Positions 48,011-61,010 of a stretch of 64,000 bases of DNA are shown in pieces. A program made the translations under genes and the position numbers. The stretch covers positions 943,557 to 1,007,556 of the forward strand of contig JH720305.1 of the NCBI GenBank assembly GCA_000231825.2, given 5' to 3'. Below the pieces are notes generated by a model, which was given only the letters and a program-made list of their open reading frames with translations, was not told the origin of the DNA and searched no databases. Source of the stretch: Tetrahymena elliotti 4EA (Eukaryota; Ciliophora; Oligohymenophorea; Hymenostomatida; Tetrahymenidae). Positions within the stretch are counted from its first letter, which is position 1. Each line of letters opens with the position of its first letter.

Positions 48011-51000
48011 TCCCAAAGTAATATTAAGTTAATCAATTTTCAAAGACTAAGCTGATAGAAGGGAATATGATGTAATATAGATTTATACAATTAAATACAA
48101 AAAGAGAGTTCATTAATATAACTATATAACCTAAATTACTTTTCTTTACAATAAATTTAGTTTTATATTTATGTGAGCAGTTTCAAACTCATAAGAACTA
48201 TGAATTTTGCATAACGCTCGAAATTAAAATTATTAGATTGATGATATAAACCATAGTAAATTCGAGGTATGCATAGAGTAAGCAAGAAATAGGGAAAATG
48301 AAAATATAATCAGGTTTAATTGCTTAACATATGATGCCTCTTTGCATTTCTCTCACTTAAAATAAAGAGTTTTTTATTTATTATTGAAATCAAAGGTAAA
48401 TTAATAAATTAAATAACTATTGGAATTGATTGTTTAACTAGTGGAGGATAATAAGAAAATTCTATATATAAAAATAAATTATATCTTACATTCTACAAAG
48501 AATGATAAGAAAAAAATTTTTTTGTGATCTTTACTTCTTTTTAATAAAAATACTACCAAGAACCTCTTTTATTTGCATAATTTTATACATGGAACAAATT
48601 GATTTCCATTCTTATTAAAATTCTTTAATTTTAGAGGCTTGTTATTTTGGTTTATAACAAAATTATTCAAGCGATGATAAATATCTTTCTAAAATATGCT
48701 ACTACTCTAACTCATATGCCAAATATAATTTTCCTCTATGGTTTTTTTCTCTATTAAAGCTGAGTAGTTTGAAATATTTTGTACTTTTTTTGGTAGGATT
48801 AATTTAATTAAACTTTATGAATATATTTAAGCAATCTAATAATTTTTTCTACTAGCCAGTGTAATTTTTTTTATTTGCGCGAAATATTTACTTTTAGAAT
48901 GTATTAAATTGTCTGCAATCAAAATTATTTGCTTTACATGAGGATTTTAAAAAGTCTTCTTTACTGATAATTAATATTTATTTTCTCTATGTAACCTGAT
49001 CTTAAATATCAATAAAAAAAAAGTTTTGGGTAAAATAAAAAAAGATCAATTAAGCTCTTAAATCCTCATCAAATCCAACTTTGATTAAAGTACTCTTTTG
49101 AATTTTTCAGAAGTAGGCTTTTTTATATGAGTGATAGAGCTTCATTATTTATGGCTGAATTGATATTCTTTTTAAATAAATTTGGTAATACTTGAAATAA
49201 ACACTTGAACAGTCAAGCAGTGCTTTCTACTTTCTTAAAAAAGTGGTATTTTTATACATTCATGCAATAAAATAAAAATCTTAAATACTTCATTTACTTG
49301 CAACAAATTGCTTCAAAAAAGGAAAACAAAACAAAAATATATCTTAAATTTGCAATTTTCACCACTCGTTCAAAAATACAAAAATTTATTATTTAATAAA
49401 GTAATATTAATTCATTCTTTGTAACATATGGATTATCTCTTTGATAAAAAATGCGTTGTAAATTTGTTTATTCTGAGAAAATTTTCCAGTAAAATAACTA
49501 TTAAATTTGTTCATATATTGTGTTTGTTGGTGGGATTATTTTATTCAACAGAATTTACTCAGCTTTTTAATACTATAACTATGCTAATCCAAAAAATTAA
49601 TAATTTACTTCTATTCATTCTCTTCTGATGCAATTTAATCTGATATTTAATCTCCAAATTACTTTGCTATCAATTTATAAATAGTTTGAAAATATGACAA
49701 TAAAATATCTTTCTAAAAATAAGAAAAATGACAAAAAATGTCAATAATAGTGAGAAAATAATAGTATTTATTGCCTTTTGTTTAGACTCCCTTTAAAAAA
49801 TTATCTAATTTATTTAATGCGTTTAAACGCATGATAAGAAAAGAAATAAAAATATTCATGAATAATTTATCCCGCTGATTTAAATAAAATAATATGAATT
49901 TTGTAAAAATTGGGTTTTTTTAGTGCAAGTTTTTTTAAAAAAGAATATTTTCCCACCTTGGGGTTAATTATTCTCTGTTTGGAGATTTATCTACATATTT
50001 CAATAATATTCTGTATTTTTATTTTTCTACTTTATGAATAACACTTTTAAGGAAATGGAGGAGTTGTAATATAAAATCAATCTGAAATAGCTTTCTTGGT
50101 ATTTCTTTATTTTTTTGCTATTTATTTTTTTAGAATTTAGCTTTTTTTATTAGTTTACATTGATAGAATTGTAATCATGAATTTTACATCCAAATAGTAT
50201 TACAAAATAAAAATTTTATTGAGTTTGGGATTGAATTTGATAATAATTAAACAAATTAAAGACAGAAATTTTTATCACATATTTACATTGTTTCTCATGA
50301 ACATATTAACAAATTGTTTAGATAAATAAAGTTTTTAAGCTAGAAGGAAAATAATACTGAACGGTTTTCAAGTTAACTGTAGCATATTATAAACTATGAA
50401 AATTTCTGGTAAAACTAAATTATCTCTAGAGTTTAGACTTCAGAGAATACTTTATTCATGTTTAAAAATATTTACTGACAATTTGTTTTGAGAAAATTTT
50501 GAAGAGGCTTAATTGTTAAAAATCTCAAAAATTAAAAATAAGTTAGTTATTATTAAATGCAATATTATTTATCTAATTGCTAGCATTAAAAGTTATTGAA
50601 AACAATTTTTAAATTGATTGTTAGCACAAATTATGCTTGCTCGTCTCTTTAAATTCAAATAAAAGATACGTTTTTATACATTAAATATATTAAAATAATT
50701 AGCAAAATAAATTGCATTAATGAAAAAATGGGTTATTATTATGTAATCAAAAATTTAATTTAGATAATTATAAAAATACAGTTTATAATTGTAAAAAATA
50801 ATAATCCATTAACTTACTGGGAAGTTCTGATTTAAATTATTTTTGAGCCATTTGCTTTTTAAAAAATAGGTTTTATTAATAATATTAGTTCTAAACCATA
50901 AAAGTAAATCTTTTGTATTTTTCAGTTAAAATTAATAAATAGATTTACTACTATTCTGATTAAAAAGGTAGATAGGTTATATATTTTTTAAGAGATTTGA

Positions 51001-52387
51001 TTAGATTATTTAAATGTTTATTATCTGCTTAAAGGCTGCTTATATTTTAAATTTAAGTGCTAGATTTCGTTAAGCTTTAAAACTATGAGTCATTAATTAG
51101 TGCTAGCTGACAATTAAAAATAATTCATTTTAATTACAGATCATACTTTGGATTAATAATAAAAATTCTCATCCATCACTTCTCAAAAATAGATTTTATA
51201 AATAGTTAAATTTTAATGGACATAAAATAAACGATCAGCCTATTTTGTTTAAAATTTTAAGCTTTATTCTTTATTTTTCTCGCTGTAAATTCTCATCTAA
51301 AATATATAATTTTGTAACAAGTATTAAATTTATATTTATTCTAGTAAATATTCATAAAAATTAACAAATATTTAAAAATTTTTATTTTTTTTAGTCTGTT
51401 AAGCTATAATATAATAAACAAAAGGAAAGAAATAAAATCTTATATAAAATCAGTTGTAATACATTATTTATTACATCATTAATTTTCATAATAGTTTTAA
51501 ATTTTTTTTAGCTTCTTCCTTTAAAAAATATAAGCCATCCAAATCATAAATAAACTATTAATATATCTACTGTCTTTATTTTTGTAATTTTGTTTCAAAG
51601 CTTTTTAATAAATAAGTTATATTTTTTTTGGAGTAATAAATCTAAATTATTTTGCTTTAACATTTTTAATAGTTTATTATCTTATTTATTTTTGATAACT
51701 TAAAAAGAATAGTAACATAAAATATTCAGTATCGATGTGAGCTATTTTTCAAGCTTTATAATTTCAGATATGGATTTTTTTTTTCTATATCTTTAAAATT
51801 CTATTGAGATTTATGAAAACTATTTTATCAAATAATTAATTTATTCCACAAAATTTACCAAATAATATTTATTCTTTATTTCTTTCATTTTAATTTTTTT
51901 AATCAGAGATATTAAATCTTTATTTTATAGAAAGATAATATTCTAAATAATTTTAATATATTTATTAATGATTAAATAAAGAATGGGTGTAATTTAATTT
52001 TAATTTGATAATTAAGGGAGATATGAAATTATTTTTGATTTCATTTGAGTAGGATAAGGTAATGTAAATATATTATTTTGCATTTATTAGATTAAAATTA
52101 ATGAATAATCTATCTCCTCCCCCAACTTTTTTAGGATAGTTAAAATTTTAAATTATATTAGGAAATACAATATTTACTTATTAATATCTTATAAAATTTT
52201 ATGTAATTTTTTAATGTGTGTTATTTAAAATATATATTAATGGTTTTAGTGTCTTTTGATATTTTGTCCTTTTATATATTTCATACTTTTTCCAATACAA
52301 TTAAATATACTTGAAACATAAAAGGCAGAGATTAAGAAAAAAAAAGTTTTAAATTAAAATTTTTTTTTGCAACAATCAAATCAAAAA

Positions 52388-52475
52388 AAAATTATTTTCA
52401 GATAATTTATAGAATAAAAAATCATTTTAGTGATATAGATTTCAATAAAATCAAAAGGATACTGCATCTCCAAAC
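52388..52475 (+). promoter_or_regulatory. 5' block shared by the tandem LRR pair (copy 1)
   Basis: TTATTTTCAGATAATTT, then AATAAAAAATCATTTTAG, then TTTCAATAAAATCAAA just before the start codon; the same order and spacing occurs at 55748-55813 before the second copy. It could be the 5' untranslated leader or a core promoter preserved by the duplication. The last CAG may be a splice acceptor. Confidence 0.4.
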
Positions 52476-55142
52476 ATGATAAATAATAAAGATGAGATTA
52501 TGAGTTATGATTAATTCTATTAATTGAAAAATAATGTAGAAACCTTAATAAACTTTTATAAGTATTTAGCTTCTGTTAGCTCATAGAATAAAATACCAAA
52601 TGATATCTAGCTAATTCTATCTAAGATTGAAAATGACTTGTAAAATCATAATTTAAGAGAATTGCATAAACAACTTACTTCAATAGAATGTTTAGAAATA
52701 GTCATAATTAATTATGGAGATTTAAAAAGTTAAAATATTGAACTAATAAAAAATGGTATCATGCAACTTTTAGAACTAAAATAATTGAAAATGAAATTAC
52801 TGCCATAAGACAAAGATATGATTGGTGTTTTTAATTAAATTTCTTTGCTCAAATTATTAGAAGAACTAAGTTTAGATCTTTATGGTTATTCTAATAATAT
52901 GGCATATCTATATTCACTTAGAAATTTGTAAAAATTAGAAATTTCTATTAAATCTGAAAAATATTATGAAGGATAATTCTATTTTCTTCCAATTTATTTC
53001 TAAAACTTAGGATCATTGAAATATTTTAAATTTTTAGTAAATAAACTAAATATCTAGGATAATATTTTTAAAGATTTTCTTGATAAACTTTAGGTATTAA
53101 ATCAATTAGAATATTTAGAGTTTGATATAAAATCAAGTACTTTAACAATTTCATCACTTTTTGAATTATTTTTAAATATCAAATTCTATAAAAAATTAAA
53201 GCAACTTTTTGTTAACTTGTAAATTAATTAAAGTAGTGACCATGATTAATATTTGCTACTTGATAACATCTTTGAAAATTCATAAAATTTAATGGATGTA
53301 TTTTTAGATTTTAGTTACTATGAAATGAAGTTATCCTAAATTTCTGGCATTTTTAAAAGTATGAAGAAACTTTCTCAACTTCAATCACTCTCTTTAGTGT
53401 TTGACTAAAATTAAATTGATGATAACACAGCAAAAGTTATAGGAAGCATTTTCTAAGGAATGCAAAATTTAACGAATTTATATTTTTCAATAGGAAGCTA
53501 AAGTTATTTAACTGATGAAGGAATGAGTTCTATCACTGAAGGTTTTTCTTTTTTGGGCAATTTAGAATATCTGAAATTAGTTATATATGAAGGAAGTAAG
53601 TTAAATAATAAAGGATGGAATTAATTATTTGAAAGAATCACAAGTATTCAATCTTTGATAAAGTTAGAGCTGTATATTTACGATACAAATTTTCCCATAC
53701 TTTCTTTTAATATTCTTGGCTAAAATTTGAAGAGTTTGTCATTTTTGAAGAGGTTTGAATTAATTTTTTTACATACTTCCAGTTAATAAGTTAGTCTAAA
53801 ATCAACAGAATTAGTTTATGAGAATTTTAATTCTTTAAAAAATTTAACCGATTTATCAATATAAATACCTAAAAATAGCACAAATTTAAAGGGTTTAAAT
53901 GTTTTATCAAATAGTTTGAGTAGTTTATCTAATCTAAATAATCTTCTATTGGTTATTTAAGAAAATAATATCTAAAACCAAGGAGCAGACTATCTAGCTT
54001 AGGGATTGTCAAAATTAATGAGATTAGAAAGTTTGTATTTAGAGATAGGATATCAGAATAATGTGAATGATATAGGAATGAAGAAATTAGGAGAATCTTT
54101 TTGCCATTTAAAACAATTATCTAAGCTTTGTTTTACAGTTAATAGCAAAAATTATCTTGAACGTGAAGGAGCTTTAGGTCTTGCTGAAGGATTAAATTAG
54201 CTTACAAATTTAAAGAAACTATCTTTATTCTTCTATGATATCTATTTAAAAACAGAGCATTTTAAAACCGTTTGGAAATCATTTGACTCCTTAAAAATGT
54301 TAGAAGAACTTAATTTATTTATTGGATATAACAATTATGTTATGGTTTGTGAATTAGGTATAGAATGTGGATTAAAGAATTTAACCAATCTAAAAACATT
54401 TAGTTTAAGTGTAGATAGTCGTAATAGATATCATTACATTAGCTATGTCTAGTTAATAAAAGCATTAAAAGATTTACCTAAACTTATTGATTTTTCAATG
54501 ATAATATAACCAATAAATCCATAAGAAGTAAAAGAACAAGTAGATAGCTCATTAATTTATAATGAAATCAAACATTTGAAGGGTCTTTAAAAGCTTAAAT
54601 TATATACTCCATTTAAACAAAACTTAGAAATTTTATCTCTATTAGAAGAATTACCATTAATTAGATAAGACTCAATTGATTTATAATATTTTAAATCCAT
54701 AGAGTTTGAAAGAGAGTTTTGCTTTAGATAATCAGAATAACAAAAAAGTAAAATAAAAAAATTGTCTCTTTAATTGCTAGATGATGAAAACAATGGAAGA
54801 TTTTTTTATGATCTCTAAAGTATTCAAAATGGTTTGCAAAACTTTACTAATTTAGTTTATTTTAAATTTTATTTCCTAGGCTTTTAGGGTGAAAAATAAA
54901 ATCCTTTTAAAGGCATAAACTTCTTGAAAAATTTAATTGAATTAGATTTTGGTTGCAAAATGAAGGAGTCTCTTTCTGCAAAATAAATCTTTTTCGAAAG
55001 TTTTATGAATTTATAAAAACTTTTGAAAGTAAGAATACATTAACCTTTTTAATCTGATTAAACTACTACTATCAACTTAAAGTAATACTTAAAAAGACAT
55101 TTAAAAAGACTAGTTATTGCTAGTTCTGGAATACTTTTTTGA
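52476..55142 (+). CDS. LRR protein, tandem copy 1 (intact, single exon)
   Basis: ATG 52476 and TGA 55140-55142 are in one uninterrupted frame: 888 residues, no intron. A Ser/Gln-rich N-terminal part (about 1-60) is followed by about 28 irregular LRR units with LxxLxxLxLxL, for example LLEELSLDLYGY, LRNLQKLEISIKS, LGNLEYLKLVIYEGS and LMRLESLYLEIGYQNNVND. The C-terminus is basic and ends LKRHLKRLVIASSGILF, the family-type tail. Compared with copy 2, the first ATG (before DTASPN) has mutated to AAG, so translation begins seven codons later. No signal peptide or membrane helix. Function unknown; a protein-binding scaffold is expected. Confidence 0.88.
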
Positions 55143-55813
55143 TAGCTAGCTGAACAAATATAAATTGGTATCGATAATTTTTAATATATTTTACTAGTTA
55201 AAATAATATGAATAAAAAGAATAAGGAGGGTATTAAATTTAATTTATTTAGGAAACACTTTGAACAAAAATAATGTTAATTCATATAAAAGAAATAAAGG
55301 GAGTACATATTTTTTATAATAAGTGTCATGGTTAGTTTTCAAATTTAATTACATTTTTTATTTGAAAAAATTATTTTCTTTTTTTAAACTTTCAAAATTT
55401 TTAAAATATGAAAGGAATATATTTCTTTCCTTATTATTTCAAAATCAAAAAAGTGTACTTATTCATATCCAAATATTATGTTTGATATTAATGACTCTTA
55501 GTTTATTCTAATACCTTTTCAATATTTTAATTTTATTATATTAATAAAGGAAATTTTATCAATTTATCAAAATTTTATTGATTACTATTTGAAATATAAA
55601 GAGATTAGAATATCTTTTCATATTTTTTACTTTAGATTCAGATCAAAACTAAAAATATTAGATACTCAAATTTTATTAAGTAAAAAAAGAAGAAGGAAAA
55701 AAAAAAATTAAAATAAACTTAAAGTTTACAACAAAATAATTAAAAAAATATTATTTTCAGATAATTTTAAGAATAAAAAATCATTTTAGTAAAATAACTT
55801 TCAATAAAATCAA
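55143..55813. other. spacer between tandem LRR copies
   Basis: About 670 bp, AT-rich. A 62-codon open frame at 55323-55511 has desert-like composition and is not called. The 3' end carries the shared 5' block of copy 2. Confidence 0.55.
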
Positions 55814-58487
55814 ATGGATGCTACATGTTCGAGCATGATAAATAATAAAGAAGAAACTATGTATTATGATGAATACTATGAATAGAAAGATAATGTAGAA
55901 ATCTTAATAAATTTTTACAAGTATTTAGTTTCTGTTAGCTCATAGAACTAAATACCAAATGAGATAGAGCTTATTCTTTCTAAGATTGAAAATGACTTGT
56001 AAAATAATAATTTAAGAGAAATACACCAACAACTTACTTCAACAAAATGGTTAGAAATAGTTTAACATAATTAAGGAGATTTAAAAAATTAAATTTTTTA
56101 ACTTATGAACAAGGGAATCTTACAATTAAAAATGCTAACATAATTAAAAATAAAACTTCTTTCAAAAAACTAAAATATGAAAGATCTTTTTAGTTCAATT
56201 AGTGAGTTAAAATTATTAGAATAACTTAGTTTAGATCTTTATGGTTATTATGATAATATGTCATTTCTATCTCCACTTAAGAACTTGTAAAAACTAGAAA
56301 TTTCTATTAAATCTGCAAAATTGTCTCCAGAATAATTCAATGCATTTTCTCTTTGCTTCTAAAATTTAAAATAATTGAAATATTTTAAGCTCTTAGTAAA
56401 TAAACTAAATGCTTAGGATAATATTTTTAAAGATTTTATTTACAATCTTTAACTATTAAGAGATTTAGAATATTTATAACTTGATGTAAAATCTTGTACT
56501 TTAACAATTTCATCACTTTTTGTATTTTGGTAAAATGTCAAATTCTTTAAAAAATTATAACAACTTTATGTTAACTTGTAAATTAATCAAAACAGTGATC
56601 ATGATTAATATCTGTTAATTGATAACATCTTTGAAAATTCATAAAATTTAATGGATGTATTTTTAGATTTTAGTTACTATGAAATGAAGTTATCCTAAAC
56701 TTCTGGCATTTTTAAAAGTATGAAGAAAGTTTCTCAACTTCAATCACTCTCTTTAGTATTTGACGAGAATTAAATTGATGAATACACAGCAATAGATATT
56801 GGAAACATATTCTAGGGAATAGCAAATTTAAAGAATTTATATCTTTCAATAGGAAGCTAAAGTTATTTAACTGATGAAGGAATTTTTTCTATCACTTAAG
56901 GTTTTTCTTTTTTGGGCAACTTAGAATATCTCAAATTAGTTATATATAAAAACAATCATTTAAATAGTTTAGGATGGAATTAAATTTTTGAAAGGATCAC
57001 AATTCAATCATTGATAAAGCTAGAGCTATATATTTATGATACAAATTTTCCCATACTTTCTTTTAATATTCTTGGCTAAAATTTGAAGAATTTGTCATTT
57101 TTGAAGAGATTTGAATTGATTTTTTTAGATACTTTAACTTGAAGTTAATCTAAAATCAACAGAATTAGTTTGTCAGAGTTTAGATTCTTTAAAAAATTTA
57201 ACTGATTTATCATTACAAATACCTAAAAGTAGTACAAACTTATAAGGTTTAAGAGTTTTATCAAAATGTTTTAGTAGTTTATCTAATCTAAATAATCTTC
57301 AATTGGTTATTTAAGACAATAATATCTAAGAATAAGGAGCAGACTATCTAGCTTAGGGATTGTCAAAATTAACGAGATTAGAAAGTTTGTATTTAGATAT
57401 AGGTTATCAGAATAATGTGAATGACTTAGGAATGAAGAAGATAGGGCAATCTTTTTGTCATTTAAAGTAATTATCTAAGCTTTTTTTTACAATTAATAGT
57501 AAAAATTATCTTGAAATTGAAGGAGCTTTAGGTCTTGCTGAAGGATTAAATTAGCTAACAAATTTAAAGGAGCTATCTTTATTCTTCTATGATATCTATT
57601 TAAAAACAGAGCATTTTAAAAGCTTATGGAATTCATTTAACTCCTTACAAATTTTAGAAGAACTTAATTTATTTATTGGATATAATAATTATGCTATAGT
57701 TTGTGAATTAGAATTAGAAGTTGAATTAAAGAATTTAATCAATCTAAAAAAATTTAGTTTAAATGTAGATAGTCGTAATAGATATCATTACATCAGCTAC
57801 ATTTAGTTAATAAGAGCATTAAAATATTGGCCTAAGCTTATTGATTTTTCAATGATTATATAACCGATAAATCCATAAGAAGTAAAAGAAGAAATAGATA
57901 GCTCGTTAATTTATAATGAAGTAAAACATTTGAAGGGTCTTAAAAAGCTTAAATTATATACTCCATTTAAACATAATTTAGAAATTTTATCTCTATTAGA
58001 AGAATTACCATTATTAAAATAAGATTCAATAGATTTACCATATTTTAAATCCATAGAGTTTGAAAGAGAGTTTTGCTTTAGATAATCTGAACAACCAAAA
58101 AGTAAAATAAAAAAATTATCTCTCTAGATGCTAGATGATTATTTAAATGGAAGATTTTTTTAGGATCTTGAAGGCATTTAAACTGCCCTGTAAAATTTTA
58201 CTGATTTAGTTTATTTTAAATTTTGTTTTGTAGATAATTAAATCTCAAAATAAAATCTCTTTAAAAGCATAAGTTTCATGAAAAACTTGATAGAGCTTGA
58301 TTTAAACTTCCGTATGGATAAAATTCATACTTAATTTAATAGATTATTTTCTGAGTATTTAATAAATTTAAAATAATTATTGAAAGTAAGAATGTTTGAC
58401 CCATTTTATGTTTCTGAAATAGTTTCATTAAACATGAGGTTTTGGTTTAGAAGGCATTTAAAAAAATTAGTAATAATTAAGATTTGA
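55814..58487 (+). pseudogene. LRR protein, tandem copy 2, interrupted by frameshift and TGA
   Basis: Homologous to 52476-55142 along its full length. The frame opens at ATG 55814 (MDATCSSMINNKEE) and runs 442 codons to TGA 57140-57142. Around 57133-57153 the copy is 2 nt shorter than copy 1, and downstream coding similarity continues in another frame to TGA 58485-58487 with the family tail RRHLKKLVIIKI. The downstream part is still well conserved and has no further breaks seen. Either a young pseudogene, a sequencing or assembly error, or two separate products; no GT...AG intron that bridges the site was found. A 3 nt deletion near 57002 keeps frame. Confidence 0.8.
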
Positions 58488-59074
58488 TTAATCCTTAATT
58501 TTCATTTTTTAATTTTAAAATGATTATTATAAAAAGTAAAATCTTTTGATCTATTTGTTGCTAATATTTTGTAAATTTAAGTGGGACTATATAGCCATAC
58601 TATATTTAAACTCTAAAAACTCATAAAATATAAATTTAAAATATTGCTGTTCTAGTGGTAATTGAATATTTGGTAACCTCCTTTCATTTTTTTAATCAAA
58701 ATTTATTAGAAATAGTTATGCATTTAATAAAAATTAATTATATTTAATTACAGAAAAGAAAATGATATGTAGTTTATATTTTTTACAAATATCATAATTT
58801 GATTACAAATTGAATATTAATTTAAGAAATTTTAAATTTTATTTGATAATAACAAATTAAGTTTAGAGAATAATGTATGAATTAATTTTTTAATTTTAAT
58901 TACTAAAATTTTAAATAAATCAAACTAATTGTATATCTATTTATAAAAACAAAGAGTTAAAAAGTAAGTGATTTTAAAATTATTTTCCATAATATACTAA
59001 TCTTTCATTTAATTTGTTTTTAGAATTTTATTTTAGTCAATAAAAATTATTTTATTAGAAAAATAGGTAGATAG
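58488..59074. other. AT-rich intergenic, no gene seen
   Basis: About 590 bp between two + strand LRR genes. Nothing recognised. Confidence 0.5.
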
Positions 59075-61010
59075 ATGGCGAGCTTTTTCAAAATATTGGA
59101 TGAAAATAAATTAAAAATTGACTTATAGAAGTAACTTAATAATGTTTAATAATAATATAATAATTTTTCAAATTTTGAAAAGCTTTGGTATTTTATAAAA
59201 TGAATCTCTGAATGTAAATGAAAAAGCTATTAAAAACTTTAAATAAATATTATCTCTTAATGTTGAGTTAAGGTAAATTCATTTTACATTTTAGGTCTAT
59301 TTCATATAAAAATTTATTTTAAATTTAAATTTAGTTTTTTGACTATTGAAGTTGATAAAATCTTGTAAAATTTGATTATGCTTGTTTAAAAATGTGTTAA
59401 TTTAGTTTAACTTAGTATTTCTTTATGGTAAATTTATATTTTAAATTAGAATTTATCTACCTAATTTTATTTTTTTAATAGCTAAACTAGCTTAAATGAT
59501 AAATCTTTAGTTTAAATATTCAAATTATTGCAAACCACCTACAAAATAAGATAACTAAAATTGAATTTGTAGTAAATAAAAAGCTCTATTTTTCAAACTC
59601 TAATTTAGAATGTCTATTAAATTAGATGTAATAGTATTACAAAAGAAGGTATTTCATTAATTGCATAAGGTATTCAGTCTAGTCTTTATATCTAATCTAT
59701 CTAGTTAGAATTTGAGTAATTTATTTTGATAATTATTTTTATTTTAAATCATTTCAAAAGTATGAATTAGATTAACAGTTAAGGACCTATTTTACTATCA
59801 AGAAGCTTTAGATAATTCAAATACTTAAGCTAATTAGAGCTATCGTTTGAGTACATTTCTCTCTTATTTTAAATAAAACTATTATCTTAAATGATTAGGA
59901 AAAACTAAATTGAATCAGATGGAGCTATAGAACTTGGAAAACAATTAGAATATTTTTAATAATTAGAAATTTTAACTCTAAATTTTAAGTAAGCTATTTT
60001 GATAGAAATCTTTTGTAAACATTTAATTATTTAATTTATAGTTATAATAAAATAAAAACTGAAGGAGCTTATACAATATGTAATGGAATATCTAAATGCA
60101 TTAAAATTAAAGATTTGAAACTAATGTTTAAGTATTGAAGATTTTTTATAAATTATTTTAAATTATTCTTTTAAATGTTAGAAACATTTATTTGATCTAT
60201 GATGATAAAATCTATGGACTTTAACCTTTAGGAGTTTAAATAAGTAAATGCAATCATTTAAAAAAACTGGTTATGGATTTAGGGTAATTAATCTAATTAG
60301 CTAATAAAATAAATATTTATTTTATTTAAAAAGTTATAATTCAACAGCTAGCTATAATGAGTTGTTACCCATTTTAACAGATTGCTCAAATTTGAGGCAT
60401 TTAGAGTTTTAATATGAGTAAATTTAAGTATTTAAGTTAGATTTTATACAGAAGTATTATTGAAAAAGCTCAAAAGTTACAGACAAATAATGGAGATGTG
60501 AAATCAATTAATTTTATTAAGTTATCTAAAAAGCAACAATGATAAATTATCTCAGCCTTTAGGTTCAGTAATATTTTAACATTTAGATGTTCAAACAAAT
60601 TTAATCTTTTTCAAAAAGAAATTATGTATTTGGAACAGAAGGAAGTCACTTACTAATTAATGAATTGCTTAAATGTAAAAATTTAATGTTACTAAAGCTT
60701 GAATTGATGTAAAATAAATCAAAAAGTAAACAAATTCCAATTTAAAATTTATAAACTTTTAGAGAAACAAACATTTCAACTACAGATTTAGAGCTATTAA
60801 TCTTTTAATCTAGGAAGAATTTGAGACTTTTAAGTTAATTTTATTGCACTCTTAAGTAAATAGATTAATATTCTAAAACTATGAATTCAAATTAAATATC
60901 TTAGGTAATCTTGGATAACATAACTAGAAGCTAAAAAACGTAAATTCACTTACTTGTTTAAAAAAAGCACTAGGATAGTTAAATTCTTTTTTAATTTTCT
61001 TAAGTCTTGA
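59075..61010 (+). CDS. LRR protein, exon-per-repeat architecture (second such gene)
   Basis: Likely start ATG 59075 (MASFFKILDENKLKIDLQ); ATG 59142 is an alternative, because I could not find a splice that joins the 59075 frame to the first LRR exon. TGA 61008-61010. Exons each hold one LRR: near 59210 (NEKAIKNFKQILSLNVEL), 59345, 59480, 59610 (ITKEGISLIAQGI), 59775, 59905 (NQIESDGAIELGKQLE), 60045 (NKIKTEGAYTICNGI), 60180, 60330, 60625 (FGTEGSHLLINELL) and 60775. Most introns start GTAAN or GTATN right after LxLxL, as in the gene at 16.2 kb. The C-terminus reads KKSTRIVKFFFNFLKS. The stretch 60440-60600 is the least certain. Confidence 0.68.

Larger units (their letters stand above)
47056..52475. 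other. 5.4 kb gene desert with possible LRR relics
   Basis: Very AT-rich, no convincing gene. An LRR-like stretch is listed at 47890-48010. A 66-codon open frame at 49428-49628 is hydrophobic with desert-like composition and is not called. A 7 bp inverted repeat TAGGTCA-gtaaa-TGACCTA lies at 47608-47626. A C-run (CTCCTCCCCCAAC) lies near 52107. Confidence 0.5.

Noticed and set aside
49428..49628. 66-codon hydrophobic open frame
   Set aside because: Composition is that of random AT sequence, with no neighbouring gene and no motif; with only TGA as stop such frames are expected.
55323..55511. 62-codon open frame between the tandem LRR genes
   Set aside because: Lies in the spacer, has AT-desert composition and no matching frame before copy 1.
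57140..57142. TGA in LRR copy 2 as a programmed frameshift or recoded stop
   Set aside because: No slippery sequence like those known in Euplotes is visible, and copy 1 differs by a simple 2 nt length change; decay or error is the simpler reading.
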